DNA of 10,066 nt from contig JAGWXN010000110.1 in NCBI GenBank assembly GCA_018969885.1, positions 1-10,066 on the forward strand, given 5' to 3'. Below the pieces are notes generated by a model that searched no databases, was not told where the DNA came from, and saw only the letters and a list, made by a program, of their open reading frames with translations. The DNA comes from Betaproteobacteria bacterium. Its GTDB lineage: Bacteria; Pseudomonadota; Gammaproteobacteria; Burkholderiales; Burkholderiaceae. Each line of letters opens with the position of its first letter. Positions within the stretch are counted from its first letter, which is position 1. The translations under genes were made by a program, and so were the position numbers. Of this stretch, positions 1 through 6,387 are shown one piece after another.

Positions 1-1
1 G

Positions 2-77
<76 letters not shown>

Positions 78-88
78 ACAGCCTTGAA

Positions 89-94
89 ATAATA
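89..94 (-). promoter_or_regulatory. possible -10 box of the tRNA-Ala gene
   Basis: On the minus strand TATTAT (five of six matches to TATAAT) would place a start about 5-6 nt before the mature tRNA 5' end at 77, a usual distance. It sits in a short A/T-rich patch. The only -35-like hexamer, TTGAGC at 114-109, is just 14 nt away, which is short, so the assignment is weak. Confidence 0.3.
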
Positions 95-160
95 TCATGG
101 CGGCCTTCGCTCAAGTCGACGCCTACTTTCTTGCCCGCGCCGCCACCAGGACACACACCC

Positions 161-1030
161 ATGACACCCAGCCAGGAAGCCGACTACATCACCAGCGAAT
201 ACAACCCACGGCTGTCGATTCCAAACGTGCCGGAGATCTTTGCTCGATGGGTGGCAGCGGGCGCGGCAGCTCGCGCGGCCTCGCCTCGGGCGAAGCTTGA
301 TCTGGCTTACGGCCAGACCGAGGGCGAGCGCCTGGATCTGTTTCCGGCCGCAGAACCCGGGGCGCCGCTACTCGTTTTCATCCACGGCGGCTACTGGCGT
401 GCCATGGACAAGTCCGACTTCTCCTGGGTGGCACCGGCATTCGCCGAGCGTGGCATCAGCGTCGCGCTACCCAATTACACACTCGTGCCCAAGGTCTCGA
501 TCGAGGAGATCGTACGGCAGATCCTGCGCTCGCTCGCCTGGCTGTGGCGACACGGCGAGCGCCTGGGCTTTGATCCGAACCGGATCGTGGTGAGTGGCCA
601 CTCCGCTGGCGGTCACCTCACGGGCATGGCGCTCGCGGCTCGCTGGCCTAAGTGGGAGGCCGACCTACCGAAGGATCTGGTCAAAGCGGGCCTGGCGATG
701 AGCGCGCTCTTCGATCTTCGACCCCTCATCAAATCGCCCTTTTTCAACAACGACTTCAAGCTCGATGATGCCCAAGCCCGAAAACTGAGCCCCGCGCTGA
801 TGACCCCCGCGACACGCGCGCCAATCATGACCACGGTGGGTGGCGACGAAAGCGGCGAGTTTCATCGGCAGAACGGATTGGTGCGCGAGCGCTGGCCCCG
901 AGCGTTCGCAGGCGATATTGCCATGCCTGGCTACAACCACCTCACACTCTGCGACGCACTCGCCGAACCTGGAAACCCGCTGTTTGAAGCCGCAGCCAGA
1001 CTGTGCCTGGCGACCGGCAATCAACGCTGA
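161..1030 (+). CDS. alpha/beta-hydrolase, arylformamidase (kynurenine formamidase)-like esterase
   Basis: Predicted cytoplasmic serine hydrolase of 289 aa with no signal peptide. The oxyanion-hole motif HGGYW lies at residues 75-79. The nucleophile elbow GHSAGG has the catalytic serine at about 148. An acidic residue in VGGDESGEF (Asp229 or Glu230) and His260 in YNHLTL complete the likely triad. The N-terminal pattern EYNPRLSIPN followed by the HGGxW motif resembles the AFMID / N-formylkynurenine formamidase group of the alpha/beta-hydrolase-3-like esterases. Activity on N-formylkynurenine is not assured, because no other kyn genes lie nearby and many relatives act on other small esters or amides. 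I chose the ATG at 161 because AGGA lies 9 nt upstream (148-151). A TTG ten codons earlier (131) is in frame but would add a proline-rich tail. The gene converges on the TRAP/reductase operon, 80 bp away, with no obvious terminator between. Confidence 0.87.
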   Translation: MTPSQEADYITSEYNPRLSIPNVPEIFARWVAAGAAARAASPRAKLDLAYGQTEGERLDLFPAAEPGAPLLVFIHGGYWRAMDKSDFSWVAPAFAERGISVALPNYTLVPKVSIEEIVRQILRSLAWLWRHGERLGFDPNRIVVSGHSAGGHLTGMALAARWPKWEADLPKDLVKAGLAMSALFDLRPLIKSPFFNNDFKLDDAQARKLSPALMTPATRAPIMTTVGGDESGEFHRQNGLVRERWPRAFAGDIAMPGYNHLTLCDALAEPGNPLFEAAARLCLATGNQR

Positions 1031-1110
1031 CGAGCACGCCTGCTGCCTGGCAACCAGACGCCTGAGCCGCACGCCCGACACGGCAACGGCAACCGAACCG
1101 ATGCGGCCCC

Positions 1111-2001
1111 TCAGCCCTGCCCTGCTGACCCGTTCAGTGCTTCGAGCACACGCAGAAGCGACGACGTATCGTCTCGCCCCCAACCCTGCCCCACCAGCGC
1201 ATTGAGCTGCTGCGAGGTCATTGCAGCCGCAGGCAGCGACAACCCGAGCGCCTGCGTCATCTCGACGATGAGCGCGAAGTCTTTCTGATGCAGGCGCGCC
1301 TCGATGCCCGCCGAAAAATCGCGACCGGCCATTTTCGGACCCATCAGGTCAAGCATGCGGCTGCCAGCAAAGCCCGCCTGCAGCGCCTTGAGCACCTGTG
1401 CCACGTCCGCGCCATTACGCCTGGCAAACAACATGGCCTCGGCAATGCCCTGAATGTTCACCACCTGCACCAGCTGATTGCAGGCCTTGGCCACCTGACC
1501 ATCACCGTGGCCACCGATGTGCGTGATTGTCCGGCCCAGACACCTCAGTAACGGCAGTACCGCCTCAAGCGTTGCCGCCTCGCCACCCACCATCATCGAC
1601 AGCGTCGCTTCACGCGCGCCCTTCTCGCCGCCCGAGACCGGGCAGTCGAGCATCCGGACCTGCTGCCGTGCAAGACGCTCGGCCATGGCACGCGTGGCCA
1701 TCGCTGAAATGGTGGAGAAATCAATGACCGTTGCACCCGGCGCAAGGCCTGCCGCCGCACCACCTTCCCCGAAGAGCACATGCTCAACATCTTCGGTGCG
1801 GGTGACGTTGGTGCAAAACACCTGCGCCCCTTGAGCTGCTTCAGTCGCGGTGCCCCGCAGTAATGCACCCCGCGCAACCAACTGCTCGGCTGCCTGAGCG
1901 CGCCTGGCAAACACCTGTACCCGATAACCCGCATTGAGCAGATGCCCGATCATCGGCGAGCCCATGGCACCGATACCGACAAAGCCAATGACCGGCTTCA
2001 C
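1111..2001 (-). CDS. NAD(P)-dependent oxidoreductase, 3-hydroxyisobutyrate dehydrogenase / tartronate-semialdehyde reductase family
   Basis: This 296-aa beta-hydroxyacid dehydrogenase interconverts a short 3-hydroxyacid and the matching semialdehyde using NAD or NADP. The N-terminal Rossmann dinucleotide motif GFVGIGAMGSPM spans residues 6-17. The substrate-binding signature DCPVSGGEKGA begins at 119. The catalytic lysine is Lys172 in the segment GGHGDGQVAKACNQ, and the C-terminal KDF motif is at 240-242. The length is normal for the family. The start is a GTG whose first bases overlap the dctM stop (GTGA at 2001-1998). It gives MKPVIGFVG, the usual short lead into the Rossmann strand, and an upstream extension would run back into dctM. 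It is the last gene of the dctPQM operon, so it probably acts on the imported acid or an early product. I cannot tell 3-hydroxyisobutyrate, tartronate semialdehyde, succinate semialdehyde or other substrates apart. Confidence 0.92.
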   Translation of the reverse strand: MKPVIGFVGIGAMGSPMIGHLLNAGYRVQVFARRAQAAEQLVARGALLRGTATEAAQGAQVFCTNVTRTEDVEHVLFGEGGAAAGLAPGATVIDFSTISAMATRAMAERLARQQVRMLDCPVSGGEKGAREATLSMMVGGEAATLEAVLPLLRCLGRTITHIGGHGDGQVAKACNQLVQVVNIQGIAEAMLFARRNGADVAQVLKALQAGFAGSRMLDLMGPKMAGRDFSAGIEARLHQKDFALIVEMTQALGLSLPAAAMTSQQLNALVGQGWGRDDTSSLLRVLEALNGSAGQG

Positions 2002-3290
2002 AGATTGAGATATTTCGGTAACCACAGCGTGATGGCAGGGAAGGCGATAAGCAGTGCGAGCCGCAGGATGTCTGCGAACAAAAAGGGCATCACGCCCCGC
2101 CAGATGGAACTGGTCGGCACATCGGGCAGCATGCTGCTGATCACGAAGATATTCATACCGACCGGTGGACTGATCATGCCGATTTCCACCACGCACACGA
2201 TCAGCACACCGAACCAGATCGGATCAAGCCCAAGGTGCACGATCAGCGGAAAGAAGATCGGCACTGTAAGAAGGATCATCGACAACTCTTCCATCGCCGT
2301 GCCGAGGATCACGTAGATCACGCAAATCGCCACCACCACCATCATGGGGTGCACATTGAACTGTGAAACAAAGGTCTGCAGATCCTGCGGGAGCGAGGTG
2401 AAGTTCACGAAGTTGGCGAAGATCGAGGCGCCGATGAGAATCGTGAAGAGCATGGCAGTCATCTGCGCCGATTCGGTGAGCACCTCGAGCAGGATCTTCG
2501 GTGTGAGCCGCCCGCGCGACAGCGCAAACAGAAAACCGCCCATTGCCCCCACGCCTGCCGCTTCGGTCGGGGTGAAGAGGCCGCCATACATGCCGCCCAT
2601 CACAATGATGAACAGAACGATCACACCCCAGATATGGCGAAGCGCCACCAGCCGCCCCGCCCAGCTGGTGCGCTCCCCCGGAGGCCCCAGCGACGGGTGA
2701 CGACGTACGCAGTTCCAGGCTGTGCCCAAATAGAACAACGTGGCAATTGCGCCCGGAATGACACCCGCCGCAAACAGCGCGCCGATGCTCTGCTCGGTCA
2801 TGATGCCGTAGATAACCATGATCACCGACGGCGGAATGAGAATGCCGAGCGTTCCACCTGCTGCAATGGTGCCAGCCGCAAACGCCTTGTCGTAACCGAA
2901 GCGCCGCATCTCGGGCATGGCCACCCGCGCCATGGTGGCCGCAGTGGCAATCGACGAACCGCAGATGGCGCCAAACCCCGCACACGCCAACACAGTGGAC
3001 ATGGCCAAGCCCCCGCGGCGATGACCGATGAACGAGTAGGCGGCCTGATACAACTCGGTTGACATGCCGGCGCGCGTGACGAGGTTGCCCATCAGAACGA
3101 ACAGGGGTACTACCGACAATGTGTAGCTCGCCACATCCATGATCTCGGTGGCGGCTGACGAAAACGCAGCCGGTACCGACCGCATGAGTGCGATACCCAC
3201 AACGCCCACTGCCGCCATGGAGAAAGCGATGGGAACCCGCAGCGCCATCAGCGCAAACATGGCGGCAAATCCGAGCAGCGCTTCAATCAA
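1998..3290 (-). CDS. dctM: TRAP transporter large permease subunit DctM
   Basis: This 430-aa polytopic inner-membrane protein is the ion-coupled translocating subunit of a tripartite ATP-independent periplasmic transporter. Hydrophobic segments run through nearly the whole length, as expected for the roughly 12-helix DctM fold. Family blocks visible are LRVPIAFSMA near residue 17-26, a middle stretch with SSIATAATMARVAMPEMRRF, GGTLGILIPPSVIMVIYG, and near the C-terminus a second PPVGMN repeat. Length matches the usual 425-430 aa. The start is a TTG (3290-3288) overlapping the dctQ stop as TTGA. It gives MIEALLGFAAMFALM, the expected beginning of the first helix, and translation is probably coupled to dctQ. 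The 3' end overlaps the GTG start of the reductase gene. The substrate class (C4-dicarboxylate, 2-oxoacid, sugar acid) is unknown. Confidence 0.96.
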   Translation of the reverse strand: MIEALLGFAAMFALMALRVPIAFSMAAVGVVGIALMRSVPAAFSSAATEIMDVASYTLSVVPLFVLMGNLVTRAGMSTELYQAAYSFIGHRRGGLAMSTVLACAGFGAICGSSIATAATMARVAMPEMRRFGYDKAFAAGTIAAGGTLGILIPPSVIMVIYGIMTEQSIGALFAAGVIPGAIATLFYLGTAWNCVRRHPSLGPPGERTSWAGRLVALRHIWGVIVLFIIVMGGMYGGLFTPTEAAGVGAMGGFLFALSRGRLTPKILLEVLTESAQMTAMLFTILIGASIFANFVNFTSLPQDLQTFVSQFNVHPMMVVVAICVIYVILGTAMEELSMILLTVPIFFPLIVHLGLDPIWFGVLIVCVVEIGMISPPVGMNIFVISSMLPDVPTSSIWRGVMPFLFADILRLALLIAFPAITLWLPKYLNL

Positions 3291-3781
3291 AGCGTGCTAC
3301 CCGCCGAGCCAGACTCGGTCTGCGACAGATTGCGATACGCACTGACGGCCACCACCGCGTGCATGACGGCGGTGGAAAGCAGCATCACCGAGGCTGCCTG
3401 AATGAATGGCCCGGTGGGGATCTGAAGCTGGGCAGTGGTGTCGCCGTCTTCAAACACCCGCGCCGCGCGCCCATGAATAAGCCATGCGCCACCCAGCACC
3501 AGGAGCGAACAAAAGGTGTTTGAGATGACCCGTTGCCAGCGCTGCAGCGGCGCAGGCAGCATGGGGTCCAGCAGATCGAAAATGACATGCTCGCCCGCAA
3601 GTGACACCAGCGGCATGGCGATGAAGATGGTGCCGAGCATGCAGAGCTCGGTGAGCTCGACGCTGCCCGTGATGGATGCGCTCAGCAGCTTTCGCCCCAC
3701 CACGTCGGCGAAGGTGAGCAGCATCATGAGAAACAGCGCAATCGCTGCGCCGGCGCCCAACAGCTTTTTGAAAGCATTCAT
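3287..3781 (-). CDS. dctQ: TRAP transporter small permease subunit DctQ
   Basis: This 164-aa membrane protein has four predicted transmembrane helices (about residues 7-28, 46-63, 85-104 and 126-149), the layout of the small TRAP subunit that pairs with DctM and helps dock the binding protein. Visible family features are FADVVGRKLL after helix 1, then an acidic ELTEL stretch leading into helix 2. I chose the ATG at 3781. A GTG at 3793 would add four residues, but its codon lies at the foot of the dctP-dctQ hairpin. Neither start has a clear Shine-Dalgarno sequence, which fits weak or coupled translation compared with dctP. The stop overlaps the TTG start of dctM. The exact start is uncertain, but the identity is firm from order and topology. 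Confidence 0.93.
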   Translation of the reverse strand: MNAFKKLLGAGAAIALFLMMLLTFADVVGRKLLSASITGSVELTELCMLGTIFIAMPLVSLAGEHVIFDLLDPMLPAPLQRWQRVISNTFCSLLVLGGAWLIHGRAARVFEDGDTTAQLQIPTGPFIQAASVMLLSTAVMHAVVAVSAYRNLSQTESGSAGSTL

Positions 3782-3792
3782 CAGAAATGGCA

Positions 3793-3818
3793 CGGGCCGA
3801 CTGACAACAGCCGGCCCG
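3793..3818 (-). promoter_or_regulatory. strong stem-loop between dctP and dctQ (mRNA processing or attenuation element)
   Basis: On the minus-strand transcript an 11-bp stem with one G-U pair closes a 4-nt loop UUGU: arms 3818-3808 and 3803-3793. It lies 20 nt after the dctP stop and runs up to the dctQ start region. No U-run follows, so it is not a standard intrinsic terminator. A stem-loop at this place is known in TRAP operons such as Rhodobacter capsulatus dctPQM, where it is thought to keep the binding protein in excess over the membrane subunits by stabilising the upstream message or reducing read-through. That role here is inferred. Confidence 0.75.
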
Positions 3819-3838
3819 CAGCAGGTTTGTGATCTGCG

Positions 3839-4849
3839 TTACTGGAGCTTTGCAATTTCAGCGCGGAATTCGCGGATGACCTGATCGCCATCAGCCAGGC
3901 CTTTTGCCTTGGCATCGGCCACCCACTTGCGCTCGAGCGCGTCAGTTTTAGCCTTGACCTGGTCGACGAAAGCCTTGTTCGCGACCGTGTGCTGCACGTT
4001 GTTCGCCTGCATGAAGGCGGCGCCCAGGCGGTCGGCCTTGTCCCAGGCACGACCGAAGAGGCGCGCTGCGTACTCACCGGACAGCTTGGTCATGGCGGCC
4101 TGGTCGGCAGGCGAAATCTTTTTCCAGGCCCCTTCGTTCATAACGAAAGCGAAGCTGGTGTTGTAGAGGCCACCGGAGAACGTGGTGCGGTGCTTCACCA
4201 GTTTCTCGAGCTTGAACGACTCCACCGACTCGGCCGGGAAGAACACGCCATCCATCACGCCCGAGGACAGCAGTTCGTACGACTGGGGCGCTGGCCGAAG
4301 CGTGACGTTGATGCCCATGATCTTGCCGATTTCATTGACCATGCCACCGCCCACGCGGAACTTGAGTCCGTCCAGATCGGCGAGCGAGTTCACCGCGCGC
4401 TTGGTGTTGATGATCATGCCAGGGCCATGAGTGAACACCGTGATGACGCGCATTCCCTTATGCTCGCCAGCCTTGCTCAGATGGCGTTCGTAAATCCGCT
4501 GGTACGCCACCGAGGTGGACTCAGCCGAATCACCCAGAAAGGGGAGTTCGGCCACCTGGGTGAGCACATAGCGGCCCGGTGTGTAGCCATGAACAGAAAA
4601 GGACACATCGGTGAGACCGTCGCGCACTGCGTCAAATGTTCCGGGCGGCGCAGTGACCGGCTTGGCGAGCGCATTGCAGCGAACCCGCCCCGCGGTGGCC
4701 TCGGTGACCTGGGTGCACCAGTCGGCCTGCGTCACCGTGAGTGCGTGGGTGGGAGGCACCCAGCTGGAGGTGGTGAGCGTGACTTGTGCCGATGCCGCGG
4801 CGGCGAACATAAGCGATCCGACGGCAAGAACGTGGCGGGCTGAGAACAT
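3839..4849 (-). CDS. dctP: TRAP transporter periplasmic solute-binding protein DctP
   Basis: This 336-aa extracytoplasmic binding protein captures the substrate in the periplasm and hands it to DctQM. The N-terminus MFSARHVLAVGSLMFAAAASAQ is a typical Sec signal peptide, cut after about residue 21 (ASA|Q). The mature part carries the family signature around GLKFRVGGG, with Arg165 in the position of the conserved arginine that binds the substrate carboxylate, followed by the LRPAPQSYELLSSGVMDG block at about 184-201. The length is normal for the family. The ATG at 4849 has GGAG 7 nt upstream (4860-4857), the best ribosome binding site of the operon. It is the first gene of the operon, with its own TATAAT box upstream. 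The conserved arginine argues for a carboxylate substrate, but which one is not visible. Confidence 0.95.
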   Translation of the reverse strand: MFSARHVLAVGSLMFAAAASAQVTLTTSSWVPPTHALTVTQADWCTQVTEATAGRVRCNALAKPVTAPPGTFDAVRDGLTDVSFSVHGYTPGRYVLTQVAELPFLGDSAESTSVAYQRIYERHLSKAGEHKGMRVITVFTHGPGMIINTKRAVNSLADLDGLKFRVGGGMVNEIGKIMGINVTLRPAPQSYELLSSGVMDGVFFPAESVESFKLEKLVKHRTTFSGGLYNTSFAFVMNEGAWKKISPADQAAMTKLSGEYAARLFGRAWDKADRLGAAFMQANNVQHTVANKAFVDQVKAKTDALERKWVADAKAKGLADGDQVIREFRAEIAKLQ

Positions 4850-4906
4850 CAGGCGTCTCCCTGTAAATTGATCGAACGGGCTGAGTCAGTGACGCAGGAC
4901 CGCTGG

Positions 4907-4912
4907 ATTATA
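4907..4912 (-). promoter_or_regulatory. -10 box of the probable dctPQM-reductase promoter
   Basis: A perfect TATAAT on the minus strand lies 57 bp from the dctP start codon and would give a leader of about 50 nt containing the GGAG site at 4860-4857. The matching -35 region falls in the U-run of the terminator just upstream (TTTTTC or TTTCGA, poor matches). The promoter may therefore be weak or need an activator. Its position just after the terminator separates dctPQM transcription from whatever comes from the lptG side. Confidence 0.6.
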
Positions 4913-4930
4913 TGTCCGAGGCAAGCGTCG

Positions 4931-4958
4931 AAAAAAAAAGCGCACATCGCTGTGCGCT
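4931..4958 (-). terminator. rho-independent terminator upstream of dctP
   Basis: On the minus strand an uninterrupted 8-bp stem (AGCGCACA and TGTGCGCT, 4958-4939) closes the GNRA-type tetraloop GCGA. It runs directly into a U-tract of eight to nine (4939-4931). It ends transcripts coming from the lptG side or from the candidate RNA gene at 5127, and stops just before the dctP promoter. It lies about 280 nt beyond the lptG stop, unusually far for a simple lptFG terminator. Confidence 0.92.
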
Positions 4959-5127
4959 CCAATGGCAGCGGTGCTGCCTCTCCTCCTCCTCGATACACCT
5001 GAGGATGCTGATTCGTGAGAACCAGATCCAACGGAGGCGGATGCTCCACGAAATTCCTGACGATTACAAGTCGTTACAGGTTCCCTGAACGGCTGGAAAC
5101 GCGCTGCATTGCATCAAAGCAAACTAT
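4931..5127 (-). ncRNA. candidate structured small RNA or regulated leader, unrecognised family
   Basis: This is most of the 388-bp gene-free interval between lptG and dctP. It is bounded on the minus strand by a candidate promoter (5134-5160) and the intrinsic terminator (4931-4958), predicting an RNA of about 190-200 nt. Local hairpins can be drawn in order at 5091-5072 (CGTT/AACG and CAGG/CCTG with one bulge), 5025-5008 (CTGGTT/AATCAG), 5004-4988 (CCTC/GAGG), 4978-4964 (GGCAGC/GCTGCC, perfect) and the terminator. GGA occurs eight times on the RNA strand, three of them in a GAGGAGGAGGAG run near 4980-4992. This would suit binding by a CsrA/RsmA-type protein or pairing with anti-Shine-Dalgarno sequences. 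No convincing protein-coding frame is present, and I do not recognise 6S RNA or a known riboswitch. The 5' end is a guess from the promoter. The alternative is an extended 3' untranslated region of lptG. Confidence 0.35.
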
Positions 5128-5133
5128 TTTTCA

Positions 5134-5160
5134 TTTATAGAAACCAATATTGCGTCGCAA
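5134..5160 (-). promoter_or_regulatory. candidate sigma70 promoter in the lptG-dctP gap
   Basis: On the minus strand TTGCGA (5160-5155, four of six to the -35 consensus) and TATAAA (5139-5134, five of six to the -10 consensus) are separated by 15 nt, slightly short. They sit in the most A/T-rich stretch of the window. The -35 element overlaps a small inverted repeat TTGCG-T-CGCAA (5150-5160). A start would fall near 5127. The large palindrome at 5167-5189 lies immediately upstream, as an activator or repressor site might. Confidence 0.4.
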
Positions 5161-5166
5161 CATCAA

Positions 5167-5189
5167 GGTTTACCCTCCTAGGGTAAACC
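5167..5189. repeat. perfect 23-bp palindrome, probable regulator operator
   Basis: Ten-base arms GGTTTACCCT (5167-5176) and AGGGTAAACC (5180-5189) are exact reverse complements around a CCT centre. It is intergenic, 49 bp after the lptG stop and just upstream of the candidate minus-strand promoter. No U-run follows on either strand, so it does not look like a terminator. The symmetric arms suggest a dimeric regulator, but I cannot name the family, and no regulator gene is present in the window. In RNA it would form a 10-bp stem with a 3-nt loop. Confidence 0.65.
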
Positions 5190-5237
5190 CCGTCCAAAAT
5201 GATTGCGGCAAGTGGGCAAGACCGCCTCACCAGGCAC

Positions 5238-6383
5238 TCAGCGGGTGCGATCAACCCAGCGCAGCAGGCCCACTGCGACCACGAAGGCCACAATGCTCGG
5301 AATACTCACGGCAAGCAGGGGTGACCAGGTATTGAGCAGTCCCAGATGGCTGAAGAGGCCATTGAGGAAGTGGAAGGCCACCCCCAGCATGATGCCTGCG
5401 AAAACCTTGTAGCCGATGCCCCCCGCTCGGCTCTGCAGATACGCGAAGGGGAGCGCCAGCGCCATCATGACGATGACCGCCAGGGGATACACCACCTTCT
5501 TCCAGAAAGCGATTTCGTGCAGCTCGGTGTTCTGCTGATTTTCCCTGAGATGCCGGATGTAGTTGAAGAGATTGATCGCCGACATGCGCTCGGGCATCAC
5601 CATGAGTACCGAGAGCAGTGCGGGCGTGAGCTCCGATGTCCATGTGCGGCTTTCCGCCGACGCGCGCTCCGTACGAAGCAGCGGCAGCGGCTCCTGCGAC
5701 TCAACAGGGTGGTAGAGCGTGGTCGTCACGCCAGTGAGCTCCCACGCACCCGGCCCGGAGAACCGGCCCTTCTCGGCCTTCACCACCTCGGACAATCGCA
5801 TCTGCTGATCGAATTCGAGAATACGGACGCGGCGCAACGTGGCATCAGGCATCAGTTCGCCGACGTTCACGAAGCGAATTCTCTGCACATCGCCAGCGGG
5901 ATCGCGCAACGAATCGCGGATCCAGAGCCCGGAGCGCAGCTGCCCACCCACCGCGCTGCCGAGCGACGATAGCCGAAGCTCCTGGGCGAGTCGTTCTGCA
6001 GGCGGCGCGAGAGCTTCGCCCACCAGCGCGGTGAACACTGCCAGCCAGGCCCCCAGACGAATCAGTTCGCCCAGTGCTCTCGTTCGGCTGAGCCCGGAGG
6101 CACGCATCGCAGTGAATTCGGAGTGCGCCGCCAGCTGAGCGAGGGCATAGACGCTGCCAATCAACGTGGCAATCGGCATCACCTCGTAGGTGCGTGAAGG
6201 CAGAGTGAGCAGCACATAGATGGCAGCCGCGGCGAGGCTGTAGCCCGCGCGTCCCACATCATCGAGCTCATTGATGAAATCGAAGAATGCAAAGAGCGCC
6301 AGAAAAGCGATCAACACGAACACGACCGCCGTGGCGATCTCGCGTGCCAGATAACGCCCGATTGTGGAGCCGCCCAGGAACAT
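5238..6383 (-). CDS. lptG: LPS export ABC transporter permease LptG
   Basis: This 381-aa inner-membrane protein is one of the two permeases of the LptB2FG complex, which extracts lipopolysaccharide from the inner membrane and feeds it to the LptC/LptA bridge. The family layout is visible: three N-terminal helices (about 16-37, 51-83 and 104-123), a large periplasmic beta-jellyroll domain (about 125-290), and three C-terminal helices (about 296-316, 322-347 and 353-375). Supporting stretches are STIGRYLAREI and NELDDVGRAGYS near the N-terminus, HSEFTAMRASGLS (the coupling region that contacts LptB) at about 87-99, and FWKKVVYPLAVIVMMALALPF at about 293-313. Length matches the usual 350-385 aa. 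The ATG at 6383 lies 4 nt after the lptF stop, so translation is probably coupled. There is no clear terminator just after the gene. Confidence 0.96.
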   Translation of the reverse strand: MFLGGSTIGRYLAREIATAVVFVLIAFLALFAFFDFINELDDVGRAGYSLAAAAIYVLLTLPSRTYEVMPIATLIGSVYALAQLAAHSEFTAMRASGLSRTRALGELIRLGAWLAVFTALVGEALAPPAERLAQELRLSSLGSAVGGQLRSGLWIRDSLRDPAGDVQRIRFVNVGELMPDATLRRVRILEFDQQMRLSEVVKAEKGRFSGPGAWELTGVTTTLYHPVESQEPLPLLRTERASAESRTWTSELTPALLSVLMVMPERMSAINLFNYIRHLRENQQNTELHEIAFWKKVVYPLAVIVMMALALPFAYLQSRAGGIGYKVFAGIMLGVAFHFLNGLFSHLGLLNTWSPLLAVSIPSIVAFVVAVGLLRWVDRTR

Positions 6384-6387
6384 GGCG

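Noticed and set aside
1031..1110. Bidirectional terminator between the convergent hydrolase and reductase genes
   Set aside because: Only a weak CTGG-CAA-CCAG hairpin is present and no U-run follows on either strand.
2224..2985. 253-codon minus-strand frame overlapping dctM in another reading frame
   Set aside because: It lies wholly inside the well-supported dctM; the translation is a His/Arg/Gly-rich shifted version with no membrane pattern.
3989..4843. 284-codon open frame on the plus strand opposite dctP
   Set aside because: It is an antisense shadow caused by high GC at third codon positions of dctP; the product is rich in His, Arg and Gly with no fold or family features, while dctP has clear signal peptide and family motifs.
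4849..5049. 66-codon minus-strand frame (GTG start) ending in TGATG at the dctP start, possible leader peptide
   Set aside because: It reads straight through the terminator stem and U-run (a Phe run) and the dctP promoter, has no good ribosome binding site, and its composition follows the RNA elements rather than a protein.
4931..5127. 6S RNA or a known riboswitch class
   Set aside because: I could not draw the long closing stem with central bubble of 6S RNA, nor the conserved cores of the common riboswitches; a covariance-model search would settle it.
5167..5189. The palindrome as the terminator of lptFG
   Set aside because: The stem is perfect, but the bases after it on the minus strand (TTGATG) are not a U-run; an operator is more likely.
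5346..5972. 208-codon plus-strand frame opposite lptG
   Set aside because: Antisense shadow of lptG; no recognisable motifs and no ribosome binding site.
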